A DNA stretch of 47,764 nucleotides from Actinomyces bowdenii (GTDB taxonomy: Bacteria > Actinomycetota > Actinomycetes > Actinomycetales > Actinomycetaceae). Below are positions 16,565 through 26,111 of this stretch, piece by piece. The translations under genes were made by a program, and so were the position numbers. A model generated the notes under the pieces. The model searched no databases. It saw nothing but the letters and a program-made list of their open reading frames with translations, and was not told where the DNA came from. Each line of letters opens with the position of its first letter. The stretch's first letter is position 1. The DNA lies in NCBI RefSeq assembly GCF_017592395.1, contig NZ_JAGFOU010000013.1, positions 43,168 through 90,931 of the forward strand, written 5' to 3'.

Positions 16565-17829
16565 CAGGGCCCCAGGCAGGCCAGGGGAATGACCAGGACA
16601 CCATCATCACGCCTGTAGGCGGCGGCACCCGCGGTGAGGACTGCCAAGAAGGAGGGCTCTCCCATCCGATCGACGTCGACCCGCTGAGCCAATGAGCGCA
16701 GGTGACGGGCAGCCTCGTCAACCCGGGCCTCGCCCATCTTGACCTCGATGGGCGCCCAGCGTCCATCAGCGAGCACAACAACCGCATCGGCCTCCAGCCC
16801 AGTCTTATCCCGGTAGTGGAAGACCGTCCCATCCGCAGCCTCAGCGTAGACCCGCAGGTCCCTGACGCATAAGGACTCGAACTGCAGACCGAGGGTCTCG
16901 ACATCGCGCAGGAGACCGGCGGGCGTCGCACGCATGACAGCCAGGCCGATAGAAGGATCGACGAAGTGACGTGTGGGGCTGGTGCGCACTGCGGTCTTCG
17001 AGCGGAGCGCCGGATTCCACGCGGGGAGATCCTCGATGACATAGGAGCGCGCCAGGGCATCCAGGTAGTCACTCACCGTGTTCGGCGCCATCGAGGCATC
17101 ATTGCTCGCCAGATCAGCCGCGATCGTAGCCTGAGACGCCTGGGTGGAGACGTTGCGGGCATAGGAGCGCATCAACTCCCTCATCCGGGTAGCGTTCCTG
17201 CGGACTCCATCCATACGGGACACATCGGAATCGATCAGTCCATCAACATAGGCCCTTGCCTGGCGCCCAGCCTCGTCGCCCCCCTCGTTCAGCACCGCAG
17301 TGGGCCATCCGCCGCGGCACAGCACACGGGCGAGGCCCTCAACATCGAGCGCGGACAACCCCGCCACCCCATGCTCGCCGTCGAAGAGCCCCTGCAGCGA
17401 GACTTGAGACGAAGAGTCTCCCGCCTCCGCAAGCGTCATGGTCCGCATGACAAGCCGTTCGATCCGCCCCACGCCGGAGTGTGCCCCTTCCACGCCCGGT
17501 ATGGAGGAGCCAGTGAGGATGAACTGGCCGGGTTCTCCCCGGCGGTCGACGGCGAAGCGCACCGCATCCCACAGCTGCGGGGCCATCTGCCACTCGTCGA
17601 TGAGCCGGGGAGTCTCTCCCTCAAGGAGTACGGAGGGCTTCATCTCCGCGAGCGACAGGTAGGAGGCACTACGGTCCGGATCCTGGAGGTAGATGACGCT
17701 GGCGGCGGCCTGCAGCGACGTTGACGTCTTGCCGCACCACTTAGGGCCCTTGACCTGAACGGCACCACTTGCCCTCAGGGCGCGAGAGAGCCCGGAGTCC
17801 GCGATCCGCGGTATGTAGTTTCCAGGCAC
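16564..17829 (-). CDS. AAA+ ATPase with C-terminal DUF4143 domain
   Basis: A 421-aa ATP-binding protein of the AAA_14/DUF4143 type. Walker A is GPKWCGKT (28-35, K34), Walker B is RLIDEWQ (D77, E78) and a sensor-like ILTGSS follows. The C-terminal DUF4143 part has HFVDPSIGLAVM, QFESLCVRDL and GLEADAVVVL with IEVKMG, a PD-(D/E)xK-like arrangement. GTG at 17829 is preferred because GGGAGG lies six bases upstream; an ATG 18 bases earlier lacks a site. Such ATPases are often on mobile or defence-associated DNA, but no precise role is established. Five tandem repeats lie just upstream. Confidence 0.88.
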   Translation of the reverse strand: MPGNYIPRIADSGLSRALRASGAVQVKGPKWCGKTSTSLQAAASVIYLQDPDRSASYLSLAEMKPSVLLEGETPRLIDEWQMAPQLWDAVRFAVDRRGEPGQFILTGSSIPGVEGAHSGVGRIERLVMRTMTLAEAGDSSSQVSLQGLFDGEHGVAGLSALDVEGLARVLCRGGWPTAVLNEGGDEAGRQARAYVDGLIDSDVSRMDGVRRNATRMRELMRSYARNVSTQASQATIAADLASNDASMAPNTVSDYLDALARSYVIEDLPAWNPALRSKTAVRTSPTRHFVDPSIGLAVMRATPAGLLRDVETLGLQFESLCVRDLRVYAEAADGTVFHYRDKTGLEADAVVVLADGRWAPIEVKMGEARVDEAARHLRSLAQRVDVDRMGEPSFLAVLTAGAAAYRRDDGVLVIPLACLGP

Positions 17830-17872
17830 CCCGCCCCTCCCTTGCATGTGAGACCAGGGGAATCCTATCTCA

Positions 17873-17982
17873 TTGCGTCAGTTGGACCGGTTCCGTTGCG
17901 TCAGTTGGACCGGTTCCGTTGCGTCAGTTGGACCGGTTCCGTTGCGTCAGTTGGACCGGTTCCGTTGCGTCACTTGGACCGG
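17873..17982. repeat. Five 23-bp tandem repeats upstream of the DUF4143 ATPase
   Basis: Four exact 23-bp units beginning TTGCGTCAGTTGGACCGG and ending TTCCG run from 17873 to 17964; a fifth, partial copy with one change (CACTTGG) ends at 17982. Each unit contains ACCGGT inside an imperfect palindrome. They begin 43 bp upstream of the ATPase start. Because units abut directly there are no spacers. An operator or iteron-like array is possible. The rest of this 346-bp gap, 17983-18175, shows nothing recognisable. Confidence 0.9.
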
Positions 17983-18175
17983 GCCCGGGCCGTCCTGCCC
18001 CCCGGGAGCCGGCCGCGGGGCGCTGAGGAGAGGGCAGGCGGCAGTCCTGGAGGTCCTTGCGCCGCACCTGGCACAGGCTGTTTCGCACCTGCGCAGGTCA
18101 GAGCCAATGAGGCCGGCAGCCCAGCGCGGCCTTGGCACCGGGGACCATCCCAGCGGGACCTGGCTCCCCCGCGAT

Positions 18176-19810
<1,635 letters not shown>

Positions 19811-19923
19811 CGCCCCAGGATAGCGGTGGTGGGCGCCCGAGCCCCGGCGCCCGTCCCTGATCTGCCCCACACCGCCCCGCCCGGGGCTCCGGGCCTGGCG
19901 GGGCGCAAGGCAGATCACCCTCT

Positions 19924-19959
19924 TTTGTCTGGACAAAGAACCCACGGTGTCTCTAGAGT
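19924..19959 (+). promoter_or_regulatory. TTTGT-N4-ACAAA operator over a promoter
   Basis: TTTGT CTGG ACAAA (19924-19937) is a palindrome of the family found seven more times to the right. It covers TGGACA (19930-19935), a good -35 box, with TAGAGT (19954-19959) as -10 after an 18-bp spacer. The promoter points to the small membrane protein at 20086. A repressor bound here would block the -35. Confidence 0.6.
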
Positions 19960-20085
19960 CGCTTCCCGGCGGAGACTCCTCCGCCCAGCCGCATCATGGC
20001 TGCACGCCGTCGTGCAGGGACGCACAACGGCCACCCCGGCCCCTGGGCTTCCCTGCTCGGCACTCGAACCGAGAGGAATCCAGCC

Positions 20086-20370
20086 ATGGCCACCGCTATC
20101 GCCCAGACCACCGAGCAGACCGCCGCGCAGACCACTGAGCAGTCCCAGGCCCCCGCCCCGGCCGCCCGCCGGGCCGTCGCCCCTCAGGCCGAGGCCGATC
20201 TCCTGACCTTCAGCGTGGTCATGATCGCCCTGATGACCGCGGTTGTCACCATGGCCGCCGTCGGCGCCATCACCGGGATCCCCGCGATGATCCTGGCCTC
20301 AGTGGTCCTGGGCCTGGCCACCACCGGGATCGGCGTCCACACCGGCATCAACCTCCTCCACCGCCGCTGA
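20086..20370 (+). CDS. Small two-helix membrane protein
   Basis: A 94-aa protein. The first ~38 residues are Ala/Thr/Gln-rich (TEQTAAQTTEQSQ), followed by two hydrophobic helices (about 42-64 and 66-86) separated by GITGIPA, and a short LLHRR end. GAGAGGA lies eight bases before the ATG at 20086, the same leader pattern as the alcohol dehydrogenase at 21614. No family is recognised. Its promoter carries the inositol-type operator, so it may be induced together with the inositol genes. Confidence 0.75.
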   Translation: MATAIAQTTEQTAAQTTEQSQAPAPAARRAVAPQAEADLLTFSVVMIALMTAVVTMAAVGAITGIPAMILASVVLGLATTGIGVHTGINLLHRR

Positions 20371-20377
20371 CCCCCTC

Positions 20378-20449
20378 CTTTCGACAATTTGCATGAGATC
20401 GTACTTCTCCAGGCCTGGAAAACGCCGATCTCATGCAAATTGTCGAAAG
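20378..20449. repeat. 72-bp inverted repeat, dispersed element copy 1
   Basis: Two exactly complementary 24-bp arms (20378-20401 and 20426-20449, starting CTTTCGACAATTTGCATGAG) enclose a 24-bp centre that holds TCCAGGCCTGGA. It begins 7 bp after the stop of the small membrane protein and ends 19 bp before the convergent alcohol dehydrogenase stop, so it can serve as a two-way terminator. About 34 bp of one arm is shared, with one change, with the palindrome at 28293. Confidence 0.85.
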
Positions 20450-20468
20450 TGACGGGAAGCGGTGGCGT

Positions 20469-21614
20469 TCAGAGGGCCATGTCGACCACGGCCCGGCCCT
20501 GGATCTCGCGCCCGCGCAGGGCCGCGTAGCCGGCGTCCACCTCCTGCAGCGGCAGGCGGCGCGAGACGACGTCGCGGTAGTTGATGACCCCGCTGGCCGC
20601 CAGCTCCACCACGGCGGGCAGGTCCTGGCGGGTGCGCGCCCCGTAGGAGCCCAGGATCGACTGGGAGCGGCGCACGGTGCGATTGATCTCCACCCCGGCG
20701 GTCTGCACCCCGGCCCCCAGGCCGATGGGCACCATGCGCCCGCCGTCGGCCAGGACATCCAGGGCGGTGGTCCAGGTCGCGGGGATGCCCAGGGCCTCGA
20801 AGGAGACATCCACCCCCCGGCCGCCGGTGAGCCGGAAGACCTCCTCGCGGGCATCGTGGGTGACGGAGTTGACCACGGCGGTGGCACCGTAGTCGAGCAT
20901 GGGTGCGAGCTTGTCATCGTCGACGTCGATGGCGATGACCTGACTGGCGCCGAAGGCCCGGGCGACCTGGACGATATTCGTCCCCACTCCCCCCGTGGCC
21001 ACCACTGCCACGCTCTCCCCGAAGCGCAGGTCGGCACCGCGGCGCACGGCGCCGTAGGCGGTCAGGGCGGCGCAGCCCAGGATGGCGGCACTCACCATGT
21101 CGATGCTCTCGGGCACGGGGGCGACCGCGGTGGAGGGCACGACGGCGTACTGGGCCAGCCCGCCCATGGAGTACATGGCCACCGGCTCGCCCTCGGGCGT
21201 GGCCAGTCGCGTGGTGCCGTCATAGAGGACTCCCTTGAGGCGGTTGAGCTCGAAGAAGGGGCCGCACAGCTCGTCGCGGCCGCTGGCGCAGGCCCCGCAC
21301 TGACCGCAGGGCATGAGGAAGGCGCCCGCCACCTGCTGGCCCACCTCCAGGCCGGTGCGCTCATTGCCCGGCCCCACCTCCACGATGGTGCCCGAGACCT
21401 CGTGCCCCAGGACGGCGGGCAGGGGGAAGGCGATGGCGCCACCCATGACATGCAGGTCGGAGTGGCACAGGCCGCAGGCGGCCACCTTGATGAGGACCTC
21501 ACCCGCCTTGGGGCGCGGGGTGCGCAGGGCCTCGATCTGGAGGCCCCTGGCGGGGTCCCGCAGGACTGCGGCCATCATGGTCTCGGGGATCTGGACTGCC
21601 TCGTTGCTCGTCAT
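20469..21614 (-). CDS. Zinc-dependent alcohol dehydrogenase
   Basis: A 381-aa medium-chain dehydrogenase. Catalytic zinc ligands are in CGLCHSD (C50) and GHEVSG (H71, E72); the structural zinc cluster is C103, C106, C109 and C117 in CGQCGACASGRDELC. The Rossmann motif is ATGGVGTN. GAGAGG precedes the ATG at 21614. The upstream region carries a TTTGT-N4-ACAAA operator, which ties it to the inositol regulon. It may oxidise an alternative polyol or an aldehyde/alcohol from the pathway; the substrate is not identifiable by sequence. Confidence 0.9.
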   Translation of the reverse strand: MTSNEAVQIPETMMAAVLRDPARGLQIEALRTPRPKAGEVLIKVAACGLCHSDLHVMGGAIAFPLPAVLGHEVSGTIVEVGPGNERTGLEVGQQVAGAFLMPCGQCGACASGRDELCGPFFELNRLKGVLYDGTTRLATPEGEPVAMYSMGGLAQYAVVPSTAVAPVPESIDMVSAAILGCAALTAYGAVRRGADLRFGESVAVVATGGVGTNIVQVARAFGASQVIAIDVDDDKLAPMLDYGATAVVNSVTHDAREEVFRLTGGRGVDVSFEALGIPATWTTALDVLADGGRMVPIGLGAGVQTAGVEINRTVRRSQSILGSYGARTRQDLPAVVELAASGVINYRDVVSRRLPLQEVDAGYAALRGREIQGRAVVDMAL

Positions 21615-21735
21615 GGTCGATTGCCTCTCGGTCGGTGGGGTGGGTGCCGCGGTGCAGCAGGCGCGCAGGCCATGGGTGCGCCATCGCGGGCCCGCCTGCG
21701 GGCACGGATCGTGCTCTTCACCCCAGCCTATGCCA

Positions 21736-21749
21736 TTTGTCCTGACAAA
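21736..21749 (-). promoter_or_regulatory. TTTGT-N4-ACAAA operator, alcohol dehydrogenase promoter
   Basis: TTTGT CCTG ACAAA is a perfect 5-4-5 palindrome 122 bp upstream of the alcohol dehydrogenase start. A CATAGGCT stretch just downstream could hold a -10 box, but the spacing to a -35 is unclear. Confidence 0.55.
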
Positions 21750-21801
21750 AAGAGGGGCTGAAGGTCCCTTCCCGGCTCCGGGGCGCCACTGTGCCACTGC
21801 G

Positions 21802-23163
21802 TCATGGCGCGCCGAGCTCGCGGGGCAGGCGCGCCATGACCACGACCGCCGAGGCCACGGCCAGGGCGAAGAAGACCCAGGCCATCGCCTCCGGGCCGCC
21901 GCGCTCCAGGACCGCCAAGGGGACCGCGAGCGCCGGGATGCGCACCACCGAGCCGCCCACGGCCACCATGCGGCGCTGGGCCCCCACCAGCCACGGGGGC
22001 ACGCGGGGATCCACCGCCCCCTGGCAGGCCGGGATCACCAGCGCGTGCTGGGCGCCCACGATGACCACCAGGGGGATGACCGTGAGCCAGAGCGCGGCCC
22101 TCCCGTGCGCCGCCGCGGAGGCCAGCAGGAGCGTGGAGGCGATGGCTGCCAGGCTCACCCCCAGCGCGACGGCGATGAAGCGCCGTCGCGTGACGATCCC
22201 GCCCAGGGCCAGGGCCAGCAGCCCCACCACGATCCACCCCACGGCGCCGGCGAGCACCGGACCGCCCGCTCCGCCCAGCCCCAGGGCGATCGTCGGGGCC
22301 AGGATCATCGCCGAGGCGCCCAGTGGCGCCTCCTGGGCCAGGACCAGCACCACTGCGGCGCAGGCGGTCCGCCTGATCCGTCCGATGCGCAGGTCGGCGG
22401 GCGTCAGGGGCTGCTGATCGGCGGCCATGCCCGCCTCATGGCGCGCCCAGTCGATGGCGACTGCGGCCTCCAGGGTGCCGTGGAGGCCGCGAAGGGCCGC
22501 GAAGGCCTCGACGTCCCGCCCCCGGCCCACCAGCCACACGGGGCTGCGCGGCAGCGCCAGAACTGCGCCCTGGTGGACCAGGGCCACCACGGCCAGGCAC
22601 AGCCAGGCCCCCACCACGGGCCGGGCCTGCCACATGGCCCCCAGCACCCCCAGGGCCGCCCCCACCGGGACCAGGGCGAGCGCCTGGGGCATGAGGCGGC
22701 GATGACCGGGCAGGGAGAGCTCATGGCAGACCTGCGGCGCCACCAGGAGCAGCAGACCCGAGCCCAGGCCCACCAGGACGGCACCGGCGAGCACCGCGCC
22801 GGGCCCATCGCCGAGCGCCCCCGTGAGCACCGCGCCCCCGGCGCGCTCAACACCGGCGGCGCCACCCGCGACCAGGGCGATGACCACCGCCCCGGAGATG
22901 ATGAGCAGGTCCGCCACGGCCCCCGTCATCCGCCCGCCGAAGCGGCGGGCGGGCCGGCCCCCGCCCGCGGAGGCCAGCGCCGCCGCCCCGCACATGATCA
23001 TGACCATGGCCAGGGCGGCCGTGGGCCGGGACGCCGGAGCGCCTCCACCCGCTCCCGCGGCCAGCGTGACCGCCAGGGCGCCATCCGCCGCCCCCAGGAG
23101 CAGGCCGCTCAACCAGGCGTACAGGCGCAGCCGCACAGGGCTGCGCGGCCGGGGGCGGCTCAT
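21802..23163 (-). CDS. Divergent MFS transporter of sugar-porter type
   Basis: A 453-aa protein with about twelve hydrophobic segments. The central loop SPVWLVGRGRDVEAFAALRGLHG is a worn version of the sugar-porter PESPRWL...EA...LRG motif. The usual DRxGRR loop after helix 2 and the PETKG end are absent. Composition is extremely Ala/Gly-rich. The start at 23163 precedes RLRLYAWLSGLLLGAADGAL, which matches helix 1. It follows the IolT-type transporter by 124 bp on the same strand and looks like a decayed or re-purposed relative. Substrate unknown; it could be a low-activity or non-transporting homologue. Confidence 0.7.
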   Translation of the reverse strand: MSRPRPRSPVRLRLYAWLSGLLLGAADGALAVTLAAGAGGGAPASRPTAALAMVMIMCGAAALASAGGGRPARRFGGRMTGAVADLLIISGAVVIALVAGGAAGVERAGGAVLTGALGDGPGAVLAGAVLVGLGSGLLLLVAPQVCHELSLPGHRRLMPQALALVPVGAALGVLGAMWQARPVVGAWLCLAVVALVHQGAVLALPRSPVWLVGRGRDVEAFAALRGLHGTLEAAVAIDWARHEAGMAADQQPLTPADLRIGRIRRTACAAVVLVLAQEAPLGASAMILAPTIALGLGGAGGPVLAGAVGWIVVGLLALALGGIVTRRRFIAVALGVSLAAIASTLLLASAAAHGRAALWLTVIPLVVIVGAQHALVIPACQGAVDPRVPPWLVGAQRRMVAVGGSVVRIPALAVPLAVLERGGPEAMAWVFFALAVASAVVVMARLPRELGAP

Positions 23164-23287
23164 GCCGATCCCGCCCCTGGCGGCAGCAGGGCGCGCGGGA
23201 CCTGCGCGCGCGAGCGCCCCACCGCGCCGCCGCTCCATGGCAGTGCCGGGCGGGTGCGCGATCCGCACCCGCCCGGCCCGTGAGCGC

Positions 23288-24868
23288 TCAGCTGTACTCC
23301 TTCTCGAAGCGCGCCTCCAGCTCCTCCAAGGAGTGGTACTTCGTCTCAGGCACCACCTTGAGGTAGAACAGCAGCGACCCGACATTGATGAGGCAGAAGA
23401 TGAGGTAGGTCAGCGATCCGCCCAGCGACTCCATCATGATGGGGAAGAGCCAGGCGACGAAGGCGTTGGCGATCCACAGCGCCCCCACCGCCAGGCCCAT
23501 GGCGGTGCCGCGGATCTTGTTGGGGAAGATCTCGGCCACCAGCACCCAGGTGACGGTGCCGGACTGCTTGGCGAAGACGAAGAGGCTGACGATGACGAGC
23601 ACCAGGATCGGCGCGTAGGAGGCGGCCCCGACGATATCGCCGTCGGCGTTCTGGAAGGGCTCGATGAGGAAGTAGAAGACCGCGGCCAGCAGGCCCAGGG
23701 AGATGACGATCGAGGTCTCCTGGTAGATGCCCACATGACGGCGGGCGAACCTGGTCACCAGCCACAGGCCGACGGCCGAGCCGATGAAGGACACCCCTCC
23801 GGAGATGACGTTGAGGGAGATCGCATCGCTCATGGGAAGGCCGGCCGCGGACAGGATCTTGGGCGTGTAGTACATGGCGGTGTTGATGCCGGTGAGCTGA
23901 TCGGCGATGCCGAGCACGATGCCGATGAGCAGCAGGTGGCGGGTCCATCTGGCACCGAGGATCTGCTGCAGGTTCCACTTCTCCTGGTTGGCCTCCTTGC
24001 GCTGGTTCTCCACGATCTCCTCGAGCTCGTCGATGAGCGGGCCGTCACGATCCTCGTTGCGGATGCGCTTGAGCGCGCCGATGGCCTCGGGCAGGCGCTC
24101 ATTGGCCACGTACCAGCGGGAGGACTCCGGCATGAGCCGGATGCCGATCCACAGGGCGATGGCGGGCAGGGAGGCGATGACCAGCATGTAGCGCCAGGTC
24201 ATGCCATTACCGCCATCGACCGCCAGAGCACCGCTGGAGACCTGGTTGGCCACGGCATGGGTCCACTCCAGGGTCTTGCCGCCGGAGTCGATGTGGGGGC
24301 CGCCGTTCATGCGGGCCAGGACCGCGTTCATGGAGAAGGCCACGAACTGGCCGAAGACGATCATCATCTGGTCCACGGCCACCAGGGTGCCGCGGATGCG
24401 CTTGGGGGCGGTCTCCCCCAGGAAGACGGGCACGGTCACCGAGGCGCCGCCGACGGCGAAGCCCAGGATCACCCGGAACACGTAGAGGACCCACACATTG
24501 GGGGCCAGGGTGCAGCCGATCGCCCCGACGAAGAAGACGATGGCGAGCAGGCTGATGTTGTGGCGCCGCCCATACATGTCGGACAGTCTGCCTCCCACCG
24601 AGGCGCCGACCGCCGCGCCCAGGGCGAGCAGCGCTCCGATCCAGCCCTCCTCGGCCGTGGTCAGCGCCAGCCCGTGGGCATCGGTGGGCAGGTACATGTA
24701 GGGCAGGGCGCCGGAGATGACTCCGGTGTCGTAGCCGAAGAGCAGGGATCCGAGGCAGGCGACGAAGGCGATGAGGCCCAGTGAGCGCCTTTTGCCCGAG
24801 GCCGGGGTGGCCTCGACCAGCGCTCGGATATCCCGTGGCGCGTCGTGCGCCTGAGAGTTGTGCGGCAT
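23288..24868 (-). CDS. iolT: Sugar-porter MFS transporter, myo-inositol (IolT) type
   Basis: A 526-aa proton-coupled sugar porter with twelve membrane helices. Family marks are GSLLFGYDTGVISGAL in helix 1, GGRLSDMYGRRHN in loop 2-3, PESSRWYV, QLTGINTAMYYTPKIL in helix 7 and VPETKYHSLEELE near the end. AAGGAG lies six bases before the ATG. It is a paralogue of the carrier at 44997, with which it shares long stretches. The inositol assignment rests on its neighbours (iolH, iolG) rather than on any substrate-defining residue. Confidence 0.87.
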   Translation of the reverse strand: MPHNSQAHDAPRDIRALVEATPASGKRRSLGLIAFVACLGSLLFGYDTGVISGALPYMYLPTDAHGLALTTAEEGWIGALLALGAAVGASVGGRLSDMYGRRHNISLLAIVFFVGAIGCTLAPNVWVLYVFRVILGFAVGGASVTVPVFLGETAPKRIRGTLVAVDQMMIVFGQFVAFSMNAVLARMNGGPHIDSGGKTLEWTHAVANQVSSGALAVDGGNGMTWRYMLVIASLPAIALWIGIRLMPESSRWYVANERLPEAIGALKRIRNEDRDGPLIDELEEIVENQRKEANQEKWNLQQILGARWTRHLLLIGIVLGIADQLTGINTAMYYTPKILSAAGLPMSDAISLNVISGGVSFIGSAVGLWLVTRFARRHVGIYQETSIVISLGLLAAVFYFLIEPFQNADGDIVGAASYAPILVLVIVSLFVFAKQSGTVTWVLVAEIFPNKIRGTAMGLAVGALWIANAFVAWLFPIMMESLGGSLTYLIFCLINVGSLLFYLKVVPETKYHSLEELEARFEKEYS

Positions 24869-24952
24869 GGGGGACTCCTTGAGAGGGGTGCCTTTTCCTG
24901 GCGGTGTGGTGAGAGCTGCTGCTGGAGCAGCAGGGGTCGGTGGTTGGTGGCG

Positions 24953-24971
24953 GGCTCAAGAGCCTTGAGCC
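24953..24971. terminator. Hairpin between iolH and iolT
   Basis: GGCTCAAG-AGC-CTTGAGCC is a perfect eight-pair stem with a three-base loop in the 216-bp gap. A second stem (GCTGCTGCTGGAGCAGCAG) lies at about 24915-24933. They could reduce read-through from iolH into iolT or stabilise transcript ends. No U-run is present. Confidence 0.4.
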
Positions 24972-25084
24972 TCACTGAGGGCCAGTGGCGCCGGAGCCGC
25001 GGCCGCGGTCTGCAGCGGCCCCGGTGCCGGTTCGGCGGATCGAGGGCGGGCGCCCGTGGAGGCACGGGCGGGGCCGCGCGCCGC

Positions 25085-25957
25085 TCAGGCGGCGAGCTCC
25101 TCGGTGATGCGGGCGAGCATGCGCCTGTTGATCTCGTCGGCATGCTCATGCCAGCCGAAGACGCACACTGAGACCACCCCGTCGAAGGAGATGTCCCGCA
25201 GGGTGGAGAAGACGGCCTCCCAGGCCACCTCCCCCTGCCCGATCTCATTGTGCTGGTGGACGGTGACGTCGGCGCCGGGCGGGTTGATGATGTAGCGGTT
25301 GCCGTCGTTGGCGCGGTGGTTGTAGCCATCGGCCATGTGGACCTCGCGCAGCTTTCCGGCCTCGTGGGCGGTGCGGATCATGCGCTCGACGTCGCCGGCG
25401 CCGTCGGAGAGGTGGAAGGCGTGCGGGCAGCAGAACTCGTAGCCGATCCAGTCCTTGTTGATGGCGCGCACCAGGCGCAGGGCCTCATCGTGCAGCTCGA
25501 CGAAGTCGTAGGGGTGGGCCTCCATGTTGAGCCTGATGCCGTAGCGCTCGAAGTCGGGGATCAGCTCCTCCATGGAGCGGAACCACTGCTCCTGGCTGCG
25601 GCGGGCCCGGTTGCGATCACCGGAGAACTCCGAGGTGATCTCGCGCACGTCCAGCTGATCGGCCAGCTCCAGCAGCCGCCGCCAGTTGGACACCTGGGCC
25701 GTGCGCTCCTCCTCCACCGGCGAGGACCAGTTGAACACGGGGTTGAGGGTGCGCACGCGCACCCCGGTGTCCTTCTGCGCCTGGTTGAGCTCGGCGACGA
25801 AGGCGTCGTCGGCGGCAGGGCGGTGGTGCCACAGGTGGAAGTCGGCATTGGGCGAGAGCTCCACATAGTCGAAGCCGAGCTCGGCGGCCTTATGGAGGGT
25901 GCGGACCGTGGGCATGGTCCGGTAGTACATATTGGGGTCGAGTGCGATATCAACCAT
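25085..25957 (-). CDS. iolH: IolH-like sugar isomerase/epimerase
   Basis: A 290-aa xylose-isomerase-like TIM barrel. It resembles Bacillus IolH throughout as remembered: the opening ALDPNMYYRTM, GFDYVELSPNADF, the metal-site lines EAHPYDFVE and CCPHAFHLSDG, and the characteristic HMADGYNHRANDG and INPPGADVTVHQHNEIGQG. GGAGG lies eight bases before the ATG at 25957. IolH belongs to inositol operons but its reaction is still uncertain. A weak copy of the shared operator sits 46 bp upstream of the start. Confidence 0.85.
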   Translation of the reverse strand: MVDIALDPNMYYRTMPTVRTLHKAAELGFDYVELSPNADFHLWHHRPAADDAFVAELNQAQKDTGVRVRTLNPVFNWSSPVEEERTAQVSNWRRLLELADQLDVREITSEFSGDRNRARRSQEQWFRSMEELIPDFERYGIRLNMEAHPYDFVELHDEALRLVRAINKDWIGYEFCCPHAFHLSDGAGDVERMIRTAHEAGKLREVHMADGYNHRANDGNRYIINPPGADVTVHQHNEIGQGEVAWEAVFSTLRDISFDGVVSVCVFGWHEHADEINRRMLARITEELAA

Positions 25958-26002
25958 CAGCTGGTCCTCCTCATCACCGACGACGGTGTCGATGATGCCT
26001 AT

Positions 26003-26016
26003 CTTGTCATGGCAAA
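26003..26016 (-). promoter_or_regulatory. Degenerate TTTGT-N4-ACAAA operator, iolH promoter
   Basis: CTTGT CATG GCAAA differs from the consensus at two outer positions. On the minus strand it contains TTGCCA, a fair -35 box. No convincing -10 was found. Confidence 0.4.
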
Positions 26017-26111
26017 GTCGGGTTGGGGGCGGTGGCCGCGGGATCGGATCGCGCCTGCGGCGCCCCCCTGGGGCGGGCCGCCGCGAGGCGGTCCGCCCCT
26101 CCGGGGCTGGC

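Noticed and set aside
17873..17982. CRISPR array
   Set aside because: The 23-bp units abut without spacers and no cas genes are near.
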